A DNA stretch of 64,000 bases from Lathyrus oleraceus (Eukaryota > Streptophyta > Magnoliopsida > Fabales > Fabaceae). Positions 46,559-58,356 of this stretch are shown one piece after another. Each line of letters opens with the position of its first letter. Positions within the stretch are counted from its first letter, which is position 1. A program made the position numbers and the translations under genes. A model generated the notes under the pieces. It saw only the letters and a program-made list of their open reading frames with translations. It searched no databases and was not told the DNA's origin. Location: assembly GCF_024323335.1 (NCBI RefSeq), contig NC_066581.1, forward strand, positions 437,670,238-437,734,237, read 5' to 3'.

Positions 46559-47652
46559 TGTAAGAACAAAAATTGTTCTACAACAGATTCCTTGATTTTG
46601 ATGATAACAAAGGATGAAACCAAAAATGGCACCCTAACGAAAAGTTTCTAAGTGTGCAGGGTTCTAAAGAAAGAAGGAAGAGATCTGATGATGTCATCAG
46701 ATACAGAACCAGATCAGATACAAATTATCAGAAGATAAGAAGCATCTGAAGTAGAAACACGTTCAAGGAAGTCCAACTCTGAGCAAAACAGCAAAGTATC
46801 AGAAGCATCTAAACAAGAAGTACGCTCTAGAAGTTCTGATTCTGAACAACAGTATGTCAAACTTCAGAAGCTCTTGGCGCTATCTGAAGAAATCATCAGA
46901 ACTCAAAAGAGATCAACATCAGAAGCAAGACTCCAAGATTCTCAGATACACGAAGACTCTGATCATGGAATTGCTAATTATGAAAGAGTAATGTTAAAGT
47001 CAAGTAAAGGTTTGCAAATGGATTTCCTAATACAAAAAGAGACGTTAATCTCCAATTTCAATAAAGAAGATACTATATGTGGTAAGTAGTCATTTCAAGG
47101 AGAGAAAGTTATCCTGCAGAAGCTATTTAAGTGATGGCGTAAATTCATTTTAATATCCACCAGTTTCAACCACCACTTCTCTTCTATATAAAAAGGACTG
47201 CAAATCAACATTCAGCACATAACACATACAAGGAAAAATTATACTGAAACATCAACGCTCAAGAAAACACTCGTGCTCTCTAAATCTTCACGAAGCTTTT
47301 GCTTATAACGTGAATCACTTTGTTCTTACTATTGTAACACTTGCTTATCTTAGAAGCACTCTAGATTACATAAATCTTTTATCTATTGTTTGTTTATTTC
47401 CTCAGGTGACTCTGTGTAGTCTGTATACTTGAGAGGACTAAGAGATCTTTCTCTTAGACGTTGTTTGTAATCAATCTTTCAAGATTAGTGGATTAAGTCC
47501 TTGTTGAAGGCGAAATCACCTTGGCCGGGTGGACTGGAGTAGCTTTGTGTTATAAGCGAACCAGTATAAAATCATTGTGTGATTTTCATTTTGAAAAAGC
47601 GCTTATTTTCCAAACAATTCAAACCCCCCCTTTCTTGTTTTTCTCACCTTCA
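46559..47652 (+). repeat. Element F 5' LTR
   Basis: The LTR runs TGTAAGAACAAAAATTG to CTCACCTTCA. TATATAAA is at 47185-47192. The 20-bp inverted repeat seen in E is kept at 46683-46702. Confidence 0.95.
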
Positions 47653-47654
47653 AT

Positions 47655-47666
47655 TGGTATCAGAGC
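47655..47666 (+). other. Primer-binding site of element F
   Basis: TGGTATCAGAGC lies 2 nt after the LTR; initiator tRNA-Met type. Confidence 0.92.
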
Positions 47667-47734
47667 TCCGGCTCTGTTATTGATTTTCTAATCAAACACT
47701 TAACAGTGTAGAGAGATCCACAAAGAGAAAAACT

Positions 47735-49537
47735 ATGGCCCACACAAATGAAAAGGATAGTTACAATGCTAAGCCTCCTGTCTTTGATGGAGAGAAATTT
47801 GATTACTGGAAAGATAGAATTGAAAGTTTCTTTCTAGGCTATGATGCTGAACTCCGGGACATTGTCACAGATGGATACAAACCTCCTGTCACAGAGGATG
47901 GAGCTGAAGTTCCTAGAAGTAAGATGTCAGATGATCAGAAACGAGTTTTCAAGAATCATCACAAGGCCAGAACCATACTCCTAAATGCTATATCTTACAA
48001 CGAGTATGAAAAGATCACCAACAGAGAAACAGCCAAAGACATACTTGACTCTCTAAGGATGACTCATGAAGGAAACTCTCAAGTCAAAGAGACAAAGGCT
48101 CTGGCGCTTATCCAGAAATATGAAGCCTTCAAAATGGAGGATGATGAAGCCATAGAGGCAATGTTCTCTAGATTCCAAACTCTGATTGCAGGTCTCAAAG
48201 TTCTAGACAAAGGATACACAACTGCAGACCATGTCAAAAAGATAGTCAAAAGTCTGCCAAAGAAATGGAGACCTATGGTTACTGCTCTGAAGCTGTCAAA
48301 GGATCTGAACAATATTAGCCTTGAAGAACTTGTCAGTTCTCTCAGAAGCCATGAGATAGAACTAGAGGAAGATGAGACTCAGAAAAGGAACAAGTCTGTA
48401 GCATTAAAGTCCAGACCTGAAAGACGCAAACTTGACAGAACCAAAGCTCTCCAGGCAGAAACTGAAGATGCTGACAACTCTGAACCAGAAGACTCTGATG
48501 ATGAAGAAGAATTGTCCCTACTAACCAGAAGAGTTAAGCAACTCTGGAAAAAGAGGAACAACAACTTCAGAAGATCAAGACCCAGAGGGGATCGATCAGA
48601 ATCAACTTCAAAAGGTAAATCTAACAAAGATATTACCTGTTATGAATGTAAAGAAACAGGTCATTACAGGAATGAATGCCCCAAGCTAAAGAAAGACAAC
48701 CCTAGAAAAGAAAGCTTCAAGAAAAATACCTTCAGGACAAAGAAAGGACTGATGGCTACCTGGGATGATAGTGAATCTGGATCATCAGAATCTGACTCTG
48801 ATGAACAGGCCAATGTGGCACTTATGGCTACCACATCCAGGAGTAGCTCAGATGAAGAATCTGAAGAGGTATTTTCTGAACTTTCTCGATCTGATCTAGA
48901 ATCTTGTTTGTCAGAAACTCTATGCTCATATCAGAAATTAAAACAAAAGTTTAAAAACATTAAAGGCTGTCTTAGAGCAAAATTTGAAGAATGTGGCAAG
49001 CTTGAGATGACAATTCTAGCACAAGAAGATACAATCAGATTGTTAACATTAGAAAGAGATGGAGCAAAAAGAAAAAGCTTAGAATTAGAAGAAGCGTTAT
49101 CTCAAACTCCATAAACTTCAAATGCAATAATTTATAAATACGAAGAAGCCTTTCAAGAATTTCTGAAAAATGGAATAGGTAGGAGTATTATGGCATCCAT
49201 GATTTATGGAGTCAGTCAGAACAATAAAAAGGGAATTGGGTATGATCCTAAGGAAGTTAAAACTTCTTCTAGTGACCAACTTAAATCTCCATTTTCATAT
49301 CACTATACACACACACAAGAACAAAAATTTGAAAATGCTAGAAAACCCAAAGTTATGAGAAACTCTGGGAAGACTAATCAAAGAGGACCCAAGAGATTCT
49401 GGGTACCAAAAGATAAGATTGTGTATGTTGCAGATATCCTATGCAGCAAAGTTCAGACACCAGTCATGGTACCTGGACTCTGGATGCTCGCGACACATGA
49501 CGGGAAGAAAGTCTATGTTCCAAAGCCTGGAACTTAA
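47735..49537 (+). pseudogene. Sirevirus gag (element F), one premature stop
   Basis: ATG 47735 (MAHTNEKDSYNAK). The gag domain, acidic linker and an intact zinc knuckle CYECKETGHYRNEC (Cys at residue 302) are present. A TAA at 49112-49114 follows ALSQTP, where E has CAA. The same frame then continues to 49537. The truncated product would still hold the capsid-like and zinc-knuckle parts (459 codons). Pol begins after the stop in the +1 frame. Confidence 0.9.
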
Positions 49538-52505
49538 AGATGCTGGATTCGTAGGTTTCGGAGGAGATCAGAAAGGAAGGATCAGAGGCTCCGGAACTAT
49601 TGGTAATGGTACTCTTCAACCTATATCTGATGTTCTTTACGTAGAAGGATTAATGCATAACTTGTTATCCATAAGTCAATTAAGTGATAACGGTTATGAT
49701 GTAATCTTTAATCAAAAAACATGTAAAGCCATTAATCAGAACGATGGCTCTGTCCTTTTCACAGGCAAGAGGAAAAACAACATCTATAAAATTAATCTTT
49801 CTGATTTAAAAGAACAAAATGTTAAATGTCTGATGTCTGTTCATAAAGAGCAATGGGTGTGGCATAGACGCTTGGGCCACATTAGCATGAGGAAACTTTC
49901 TCAGCTAAATAAACTCGAGTTAGTCAGAGGCCTACCTAAACTGAAGTTTTCTTCAGATGCTCTGTGTGAAGCATGTCAAAAAGGAAAATTTTCAAAAACA
50001 TCCTTTAAAAAGAAAAATGTTGTTTCTACCTCTAAGCCTCTGGAACTTCTTCACATTGACTTATTTGGTCCTGTGAAAACAACATCAGTTAATGGAAAGA
50101 AGTATGGACTAGTCATTGTTGATGATTACAGTCGCTGGACATGGGTGAAATTCCTAAAGCACAAGAGTGAGTCTCACTCTGTATTCACTAGTTTCTGCTC
50201 CAAAGTGCAAAAAGAATTTGATGCTAAAATTGTTAGAGTTAGAAGTGATCATGGTGGAGAATTTGAAAACAAAGATTTTGAAGAATTATTTGACTCTAAT
50301 GGAATATCCCATGATTTCTCCTGCCCTAGAACTCCACAACAAAATGGAGTTGTAGAGAGGAAGAATAGGACACTCCAAGAGATGGCTAGAACCATGATCA
50401 ATGAAACTAATGTGGCAAAGCATTTTTGGGCAGAAGCTGTAAATACAGCGTGTTACATTCAGAATAGAATCTCTATAAGACCCATTCTGGAAAAGACTCC
50501 CTATGAACTGTGTAAAGGAAGAAAACCAAACATTTCATATTTTCATCCTTTTGGATGTTCTTGCTTTATTTTAAACACTAAAGAACATCTGAACAAGTTT
50601 GATTCCAAAGCACATAAAGGTATTATGTTAGGATACTTAGAACGCTCTAAAGGCTACAGAGTATACAACACAGAAACCAAAATTGTGGAAGAATCAATTC
50701 ATGTCAGATTTGATGATAAGCTTGACCCTGAAAAGTCAAAGCTAGTTGAAGATTTTGCAGATTTAGAAATCACCCTTGCAGGTTCTGATAAAGCTCCAGA
50801 AGCAACTATCACTCAGAACTCTGAAGAAATTAAAACCCCAGAAATCCCAAAGAAAGTTAAAAGTCGTATCAACGTATCTGAAGATTTGATTCTGGGAAAC
50901 AAGGACGAACCTGTCAGAACCAGATCTACCTTCAGAACCTCTGAAGATACTCCTCTGGGACTAGTGTCTCTGATTGAGCCTACGTCCTGTGATGAAGCAC
51001 TTCAAGATAACGACTGGGTTTCAGCCATGCAAGAAGAATTAGATCAATTCACAAAGAATGATGTCTGGGATCTTGTTCCAAAGCCCAGAGGCACTCACGT
51101 TATTGGAACCAGATGGGTATTCAGAAACAAGCTGAATGAGAAAGGAGAAGTCATCAGAAACAAAGCTCGACTGGTAGCTCAAGGTTATAGTCAACAAGAA
51201 GGTATTGATTATAATGAAACTTTTGCTCCAGTCGCAAGGTTAGAATTTATTCGTCTTCTTGTATCTTTTGCTATTAACCATTCTATTAAATTATATCAAA
51301 TGGATGTCAAGAGTGCATTCCTTAATGGTTATATATCAGAAGAAGTGTATGTCAACCAACCTCCAGGTTTTGAAAATCCAAACTTTCCAGAACATGTTTT
51401 TAAACTTAAAAAATCTTTATATGGACTTAAACAAGCTCCCAGAGCTTGGTATGAACGTTTAAGCAATTTTCTTCTGGAACACAATTTTATCAGAGGGAAA
51501 GTTGACTCCACACTTTTCTGTAAGAACCTTAACAATGATCTCATGATATGCCAGATATACGTTGATGACATTATTTTTGGTTCAGTTAACGCCTCTGTTT
51601 GTCAAGAATTCTCTAAGTTAATGCAGGCAGAATTTGAAATGAGTCTAATGCAAGAACTAAAGTTCTTTCTGGGAATTCAAATTAACCAAACTTCAGAAGT
51701 CACATATGTTCATCAAAGCAAATATATTAAAGATGTTCTGAAGAAATTTGACATGGCTAACTGCAACTCTGCAAAAACTCCAATGCATCCAACATGCATT
51801 CTTGAAAAAGAAGAAGTAAGCTCAAAGGTTTTTCAGAAGCTCTATCGAGGTATGATAGGCTCTCTTCTCTATCTGACTGCTACTCGTCCTGATATTCTAT
51901 TTAGTGTCTGTCTCTGTGCCAGATTCCAATCAGATCCTAGAGAATCTCATTTAACAACAGTTAAGAGAATTCTTAAGTATCTGAAAGGAACTCCTAACCT
52001 GGGCCTGATGTATAAGAAAACATCAGAGTATAGACTTTTTGGTTACTGTGATGCAGATTATGCAGGAGATAGACTAGAACGAAAAAGCACATCTGGAAAT
52101 TGCCAGCTTCTGGGAAACAATCTAATCTCCTGGGCTAGCAAAAGACAGCCAACTATCGCTCTATCAACTGCAGAAGCAGAATATATCTCAGCATCACTGT
52201 GCACAACTCAGATGCTCTGGATGAAGCATCAGTTAGAAGATCTGCAAATTTTTGAGAGTAACATTCCTATCTTCTGTGATAATACTGCTGCCATTTGTCT
52301 AAGTAAGAATCCCATTCTACATTCCAGAGCTAAACATATTGAAATAAAACATCATTTTATCAGAGACTATGTTCAGAAAGGGATAGTAACATTGAAGTTC
52401 ATTGATACAGATCATCAATGGGCAGATATCTTTACTAAGCCTCTAGCTGAAGATAGATTTCTTTTTATCTTAGAAAATCTGAACATTCAAAATTGTCCAG
52501 AATGA
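49425..52505 (+). CDS. Sirevirus pol (element F), intact
   Basis: The frame opens in the tail of gag, +1 to it; the first ATG is at 49425, the same site as in E. Protease has D in WYLDSGCSRH (near 49476). The pre-integrase region is HRRLGHISMRK. Integrase has HIDLFGPV, RSDHGGEFEN and NGVVERKNR. RT is WVFRNKLNEKGEVIRNKARL through catalytic YVDDIIFGS (Tyr codon at 51558). RNase H has GYCDADYAG, STAEAEY and the terminal ADIFTKPL. All catalytic motifs are present and there are no stops up to TGA 52503. It could supply enzymes in trans. Confidence 0.94.
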   Translation: MLQISYAAKFRHQSWYLDSGCSRHMTGRKSMFQSLELKDAGFVGFGGDQKGRIRGSGTIGNGTLQPISDVLYVEGLMHNLLSISQLSDNGYDVIFNQKTCKAINQNDGSVLFTGKRKNNIYKINLSDLKEQNVKCLMSVHKEQWVWHRRLGHISMRKLSQLNKLELVRGLPKLKFSSDALCEACQKGKFSKTSFKKKNVVSTSKPLELLHIDLFGPVKTTSVNGKKYGLVIVDDYSRWTWVKFLKHKSESHSVFTSFCSKVQKEFDAKIVRVRSDHGGEFENKDFEELFDSNGISHDFSCPRTPQQNGVVERKNRTLQEMARTMINETNVAKHFWAEAVNTACYIQNRISIRPILEKTPYELCKGRKPNISYFHPFGCSCFILNTKEHLNKFDSKAHKGIMLGYLERSKGYRVYNTETKIVEESIHVRFDDKLDPEKSKLVEDFADLEITLAGSDKAPEATITQNSEEIKTPEIPKKVKSRINVSEDLILGNKDEPVRTRSTFRTSEDTPLGLVSLIEPTSCDEALQDNDWVSAMQEELDQFTKNDVWDLVPKPRGTHVIGTRWVFRNKLNEKGEVIRNKARLVAQGYSQQEGIDYNETFAPVARLEFIRLLVSFAINHSIKLYQMDVKSAFLNGYISEEVYVNQPPGFENPNFPEHVFKLKKSLYGLKQAPRAWYERLSNFLLEHNFIRGKVDSTLFCKNLNNDLMICQIYVDDIIFGSVNASVCQEFSKLMQAEFEMSLMQELKFFLGIQINQTSEVTYVHQSKYIKDVLKKFDMANCNSAKTPMHPTCILEKEEVSSKVFQKLYRGMIGSLLYLTATRPDILFSVCLCARFQSDPRESHLTTVKRILKYLKGTPNLGLMYKKTSEYRLFGYCDADYAGDRLERKSTSGNCQLLGNNLISWASKRQPTIALSTAEAEYISASLCTTQMLWMKHQLEDLQIFESNIPIFCDNTAAICLSKNPILHSRAKHIEIKHHFIRDYVQKGIVTLKFIDTDHQWADIFTKPLAEDRFLFILENLNIQNCPE

Positions 52506-52983
52506 AGTGTGGCTCTGAAAATGTAAAATGAGACTCTGACATAAACAAATGTGTTTCTGCCTCTGACTCTGATAATTCTACCAAGTTAAGAAGATATCTG
52601 AGTTAAAAATCTCCAGGAACCAATCCTTTGGTATTCCTGAAGATCAGATACATCAACACGTGGAGCACTTAGCGTCCAACCCTAGAACTTCTAGACAGCT
52701 GTCCAGAAGAAGATCAAAGGTGAAACGTTTGAGATCTCCTCGAGCAGTGTGCGTACTGTTGGGATTAGACATTCATTAATTGGCCTTAATCATTTCTCCC
52801 CCAAGCGTGCTTACTTGAGCCTTGTGCTAACGCAATATTGTGTGTCGTTTTGCATGTGTTTTAACTTAGGGTATTTAAACACTTTTCTCACATTTCACAC
52901 ACTTATCACTCTCACTCACTCTAAAACCCTAAACCCTCTCTGAATCGTCTCTCAACTACTCATCTTCATCTTCTTCTTCAACT
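52506..52983 (+). promoter_or_regulatory. Candidate internal promoter and leader before the extra ORF (F)
   Basis: Same layout as 26029-26518. A TATTTAAA box (about 52872) replaces TATATAAA. It is followed by the CA/CT-rich leader, AAACCCTAAACCCT and CTTCATC repeats, with ATG at 52984. Confidence 0.5.
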
Positions 52984-55416
52984 ATGGATGCTCAACAACA
53001 AGAAGTTTTCAACTTCTCTCAACAAATGGAATCCACCACCACTGCCCAAACTTCAAGCATTTCAACTCCAATGGTTACAGGCGTTTCCACTACCCCAGTA
53101 TACAAGGAACCCCATATCCTTGATCGTTTACCTCACATCAACCTAGCAACTCCCTTTGAGGGATTGGATGTGTTATGTGAAACACTGGTGGATTTTGACA
53201 ACTTGAGAAGAAATGGAGTTGATCTTACTGAAGAACTTCATCAACAAGGTTGGGGAAACTACTTCCAAAGGCTCTATGGCCCTGTTTACCCACTTCTCGT
53301 CAAGGAGTTCTGGAGATTTGCAGATGCTGATGACCATTTCATCATCTCCTTTGTTTTGGGGGTAAAGATAGTAATTACTGAAGAGTCAATTGCTTCTTTG
53401 TTGAACATGGAGAAAGATGGAGGAAAAAGGATTTACAACATCAACCCTAGATCAAGGCGCGTTGCTGAAGTAATCAATCCAACCATCTTCAAACCCAACA
53501 CTGAAGGAAATCCTTCAAAGAACAAAGAGCTGCATCAGAACCTCAGAGTGTGGCTCAAGATCATTCTGGGAACTATTCACCACCGCCCAGCCTCAAACTC
53601 CTCTGATTACATCAATGCAGATCAGAAGTGCATTCTGTATTGCATTCACAAGGGTGTGAAGATCTGCCTTCCTGCACTACTCTTCAGATACCTAAGAGAC
53701 TCTGTCAGGGAGACCAGAAACAACATGAAGCCCAGATCCTATATCCCTCTGGGAAGATTGTTATCTGATGTTTTCATCGAGAATGGGCTGGTAGATCATC
53801 TGGAGAAGGCCAAGCTGATGCTAGATCTGGCAATAGACACTGGGAAGCCTCTGAACGCCAGAAACCTCAAGAGTATGGGAATAATAAAGAAGATTCAAGT
53901 CAGACCCACGCTGGACACTTCCTGGGATTCCTTGAAAGATCAGAGGAAGCTGCCTCATGGTCTTGCTAGGTTCTACAAGAATGAACCCAGAGATGCGGTT
54001 GCTATCTATCTTAATCGTCTGCTGGATGAAGGTGTTGACATCTCTGACTTCAGCCTCGATGATTGTCTAGATTCAGAAGAAGACTTCGTCAGATACAAGA
54101 GAGGTCTCTCTGAGAAGAAGATAACATCACAGGCAAAGAAGGCAAGACTTGGAGAATCTTCTGGAAGCAGATCTCCAGCTCCTCTGCAAATTTCTACTAG
54201 TACGTCTGTTCCTCCTATTTCCTCTGAACCTTTGATGGTTTCCTCTACTCCTTCCTCTAATCCTCTCCCAACACCACCCATTTTTACAACCTCTGAAATC
54301 CCACCTTCTACAACCAGAACCTCACAACCTTCACCAATTTTAAATATCGCCCGTACATTCATACCTCCTTCTGAACCTGAACAAATGAACCAAAGCACTT
54401 CCTCTTCATCATCTTCAGAACCAGAATCACCACCATACCTTCAAATCTCCTCTGACCAAGAATACTCTGACCCTGACTCCCCAACCTTAGCCCAAATTCA
54501 GGCTCAAAACCTTGCTTCACAACAACAAACACAAACACAATCTGAAGCAACTTCACCTCCACCAGAACAAACAACCAACATTACTTCTGAAGACCAACCC
54601 TCTGAAACTCAACCCTCTGACCTCCACACCTCTGATATCACACCTTCAAACATCTCCGCAGAATCTGAACCATTAGACTTAAACCCTCTTTACGCTTCAC
54701 CCCAAAGATCTGAACCTCAACCTGAATCAGAAACTGAACCAGAACCTCTAACTCTAAATCTCAGCCCTCCAATTTCTTCACCTCAAACCTCTGAACCAAA
54801 CCTTTCTGTACCTACCCTTGAGGAAGCCATCATGCTGGTCGCAGGGGCTTCAGTACAAAAGGTCAAGTCTCTGACCACTAACTCTGAAGTCAGTGATGAT
54901 CCTGACTCTGTAAGCACACACTGGAACAGAGTCATTGGCCGGATGACCTCTGAGGCTTTTAGACTGAAGAACATCTCTGAACAAGTCAGAAATGGCTACA
55001 TCAGAGATGCTGAGGCAAGACTTCAGGAAAGACTTGCTAGAGAAGCTGAAGCTAGAAGGCTGGAAGAAGAGAGGTTAGCAAGAGAAGCTGAAGAAAAGGG
55101 TAGAAGACTGGAAGAAGAAAGAGCAAAGGAAGCTGAAATCCTAAGGATAAAGGAAGCTGAAGCCAAGGCTCTGGCGGATGCAGAAGCACAAGCTGCTGCT
55201 GAAGCTGAAGCGCAGGCTGCTGCTGAAGCACAGCAGGCTCTGACTCTGGGGGAGTCCTCTTCTGTTATCCCTATGGTTCTCCAGACGCTGAAAGAACTTA
55301 AGCAAGATCAGAATGAACTCCGTGCCAGAATGGATAAGCAAGACACTGTCAACGACAACATTCAGAACATGCTGGCTATGTTGCTTCAGAGAATGCCTCC
55401 GCCTCCGAACCCCTAG
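52984..55416 (+). CDS. Env-like/extra ORF of Sirevirus F, 810 aa
   Basis: Co-linear with the ORF at 26519-28948. The N-terminal Transposase_32-like domain (about 60-360) is strongly conserved. The Pro/Ser/Glu-rich middle (about 390-630) differs by several in-frame indels. The coiled coil (about 660-760, with EAQAAAEAEAQAAAEAQ repeats) and the C-terminal coil ending MPPPPNP are kept. Reading frame and ends are preserved despite indels that are all multiples of three, which suggests selection for the protein. No signal peptide or membrane helix is obvious. Confidence 0.87.
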   Translation: MDAQQQEVFNFSQQMESTTTAQTSSISTPMVTGVSTTPVYKEPHILDRLPHINLATPFEGLDVLCETLVDFDNLRRNGVDLTEELHQQGWGNYFQRLYGPVYPLLVKEFWRFADADDHFIISFVLGVKIVITEESIASLLNMEKDGGKRIYNINPRSRRVAEVINPTIFKPNTEGNPSKNKELHQNLRVWLKIILGTIHHRPASNSSDYINADQKCILYCIHKGVKICLPALLFRYLRDSVRETRNNMKPRSYIPLGRLLSDVFIENGLVDHLEKAKLMLDLAIDTGKPLNARNLKSMGIIKKIQVRPTLDTSWDSLKDQRKLPHGLARFYKNEPRDAVAIYLNRLLDEGVDISDFSLDDCLDSEEDFVRYKRGLSEKKITSQAKKARLGESSGSRSPAPLQISTSTSVPPISSEPLMVSSTPSSNPLPTPPIFTTSEIPPSTTRTSQPSPILNIARTFIPPSEPEQMNQSTSSSSSSEPESPPYLQISSDQEYSDPDSPTLAQIQAQNLASQQQTQTQSEATSPPPEQTTNITSEDQPSETQPSDLHTSDITPSNISAESEPLDLNPLYASPQRSEPQPESETEPEPLTLNLSPPISSPQTSEPNLSVPTLEEAIMLVAGASVQKVKSLTTNSEVSDDPDSVSTHWNRVIGRMTSEAFRLKNISEQVRNGYIRDAEARLQERLAREAEARRLEEERLAREAEEKGRRLEEERAKEAEILRIKEAEAKALADAEAQAAAEAEAQAAAEAQQALTLGESSSVIPMVLQTLKELKQDQNELRARMDKQDTVNDNIQNMLAMLLQRMPPPPNP

Positions 55417-55566
55417 GCACTTAAGATTTTTTTTTTGCTTGCCTGTTGTTTTGTTTGCTTTCTCTGATTCTGATGTTTTTCCTGTTCTTGTTGCCTTTGT
55501 GCTTTTATCTGAATACAATGTTTTTCTCTTCAATTATTTATTTTTTGCTATGTCTTTTTGATTCTG

Positions 55567-55841
55567 ACAAAAAGGGGGAGAAGTCATTAATAGCTCTGAT
55601 GAAAATATTGTCTAAATACCTTAAGCATTCTGCAACATATTTTTCTTAAAAATAAATTTATCTAACCTGGACTTAAGAAATTGCAGAAGGTATCAAGAAA
55701 CCTCTTTACTTAGAAGCTCTGGTAAGAACTTCTGAACTCCCTAGCACTATCTCAGGGGGAGCTCTTATCTATCTGATCTGATATTTTATATGTTTCATCT
55801 GCTAATTAAGATTGTTTTGTCATCATCAAAAAGGGGGAGAT
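55567..55841 (+). other. Repeated polypurine tracts of element F
   Basis: AAAAAGGGGGAGAAG (about 55569), CAGGGGGAG (about 55753) and AAAAAGGGGGAGA just before the LTR. Same spacing as in E. Confidence 0.85.
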
Positions 55842-56935
55842 TGTAAGAACAAAAATTGTTCTACAACAGATTCCTTGATTTTGATGATAACAAAGGATGA
55901 AACCAAAAATGGCACCCTAACGAAAAGTTTCTAAGTGTGCAGGGTTCTAAAGAAAGAAGGAAGAGATCTGATGATGTCATCAGATACAGAACCAGATCAG
56001 ATACAAATTATCAGAAGATAAGAAGCATCTGAAGTAGAAACACGTTCAAGGAAGTCCAACTCTGAGCAAAACAGCAAAGTATCAGAAGCATCTAAACAAG
56101 AAGTACGCTCTAGAAGTTCTGATTCTGAACAACAGTATGTCAAACTTCAGAAGCTCTTGGCGCTATCTGAAGAAATCATCAGAACTCAAAAGAGATCAAC
56201 ATCAGAAGCAAGACTCCAAGATTCTCAGATACACGAAGACTCTGATCATGGAATTGCTAATTATGAAAGAGTAACGTTAAAGTCAAGTAAAGGTTTGAAA
56301 ATGGATTTCCTAATACAAAAAGAGACGTTAATCTCCAATTTCAATAAAGAAGATACTATATGTGGTAAGTAGTCATTTCAAGGAGAGAAAGTTATCCTGC
56401 AGAAGCTATTTAAGTGATGGCGTAAATTCATTTTAATATCCACCAGTTTCAACCACCACTTCTCTTCTATATAAAAAGGACTGCAAATCAACATTCAGCA
56501 CATAACACATACAAGGAAAAATTATACTGAAACATCAACGCTCAAGAAAACACTCGTGCTCTCTAAATCTTCACGAAGCTTTTGCTTATAACGTGAATCA
56601 CTTTGTTCTTACTATTGTAACACTTGCTTATCTTAGAAGCACTCTAGATTACATAAATCTTTTATCTATTGTTTGTTTATTTCCTCAGGTGACTCTGTGT
56701 AGTCTGTATACTTGAGAGGACTAAGAGATCTTTCTCTTAGACGTTGTTTGTAATCAATCTTTCAAGATTAGTGGATTAAGTCCTTGTTGAAGGCGAAATC
56801 ACCTTGGCCGAGTGGACTGGAGTAGCTTTGTGTTATAAGCGAACCAGTATAAAATCATTGTGTGATTTTCATTTTGAAAAAGCGCTTATTTTCCAAACAA
56901 TTCAAACCCCCCCTTTCTTGTTTTTTTCACCTTCA
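55842..56935 (+). repeat. Element F 3' LTR
   Basis: 1094 bp, with about four differences from the 5' LTR by eye. This is the youngest-looking of the three complete elements. Confidence 0.95.
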
Positions 56936-56940
56936 TAATT

Positions 56941-58356
56941 CCCCAGCAGATCCAAGGTCTGTGGCTTCCCTAGCAGGGTCAGGATGGTTATCCCCAGCAG
57001 GTTGCAGATTGATGCTTCCCCAGTCGTCAGGCCTGAAGGTTGCAGTTTCCCCAGTGGAAGTATCTGTGTGTGGTGGTGTCTCAAACAGAGTCGGGATTTA
57101 TATCCCCAGCAAGTCAGAGACTGGTGTATCCCCACAGAGTGTGTTGGTGATCTTTCCCCGACAATTCCCCAAGCGGATCGGGTGCAAAGGAGGTTTTTCC
57201 CCATAAAGGGTTGCCTTTTTCCAGCAGCAGTGCTATTCCCCAGCAGGGCGGAAATTGGAGTGGTGGCGAGTTCCTCAGCAGAGTGTCTCGAGCTCCTCAA
57301 AAGAGTCCCTTGAGGGGGATGCTTTTTATACATGCATCATGTAAATAGCATAGCATATTGCATAATAAATCGCGTAGCATTTCCATAATTATGGAGCATT
57401 ACGCAGAAAAATCAATCATGCATCATATTGCAAGCATGAGTTAGTCTCAGACCGTGGTTACCGTTTGAGAAGTGGTTGCCTGAGGGTGAAGGTGTTGCTC
57501 CGAGGAGTTTGGCACCGTTTTTTTATCAGCAGTACCTCCCCAGTAGTGCGATACTGGAGGAAATTTTTCCGTTGGACAGAGATGGGAATGTTACACGATC
57601 AGCGCGACTCAAGCTGTGGTTACCGTTTGAGATTTAGTTTCGCCGGATGGTGAAGGTGTTACTCTGAGGAGTTTAGCATCATGATGTCAGATCAGCAATG
57701 TTCCCCAGTAGTGCGATACTAGAGGAAATTTTTCCGTCGGGCGGAGATGGAAATAAAGTCGAAGGACGTTACGCGATCAGCGCGACAATCGGGGTTCAAA
57801 TGGAGAAAAGGAAATGTTGAGGCATTTTCTGGAGAGCGGGGTTCAAATAGAGATTGGAGTTGAAGATTGTATCCGGGATGAGGTCCTCGGGATTATCTTC
57901 TGTTCATGTGTCACCTTAGACTTTGGCTGAGGCCAACAGAAGTCGTTATGGGTGTCTTCTGAGGAAGAGATGCACATGTTACCTTCCTTTTGTGAAGGTG
58001 TACCCTCTGATGTGTCGCCCTCAGAGTGGTGTTAGGTGTTATTTCCGACGTTGCCAGCGGAATTATCACAAGAAAGCGGAGAACGGGGTTCAAATGGAGA
58101 AAAGGAGACACGAGGTGTTTTCTGGAGAACGGGGTTCACAATGGCGATCACAAGTTATCGTCAGGCGACTGGGGTTCAAATGGAGAATGGGGTTCATTAT
58201 GTTGGCAAACAAGATGTTGGGGTTCAAATGCAGTGATCTGGGATCATTTGAGCGAAAGAAAATTTCGGGGTTTAAGAAAATAAAAAAGAAGAAAACGAAA
58301 AATTTCGGGGTTCAAGAAAAAGCAAAAAAATAATAATCCCCAGCGGATATGTGGCT
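56941..58356 (+). other. Ogre 3' region, second part, repeat-rich
   Basis: The 'ccccagcag' words continue to about 57300. An imperfect tandem pair follows (57451-57612 and 57613-57793), sharing 'gtggttaccgtttgag' and 'agtagtgcgatact'. Scattered repeats of 'ggggttcaaatggag' run to about 58300. The 136-codon frame at 57923-58333 has no known motif and is not called. Confidence 0.6.

Larger units (their letters stand above)
46559..56935 (+). mobile_element. Element F: complete Sirevirus with extra ORF
   Basis: Two 1094-bp LTRs (46559-47652, 55842-56935) differ at about four positions by eye. The target duplication is TAATT (46554-46558 and 56936-56940). It has the same gene order as E. Pol and the extra ORF are open; gag has one premature stop. 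E and F are separate insertions of one family; their LTRs differ from each other far more than within either element. Confidence 0.96.

Noticed and set aside
56862..57313. ORFs spanning the Sirevirus F / Ogre border
   Set aside because: They cross an insertion boundary and read repeat words in the Ogre 3' region.
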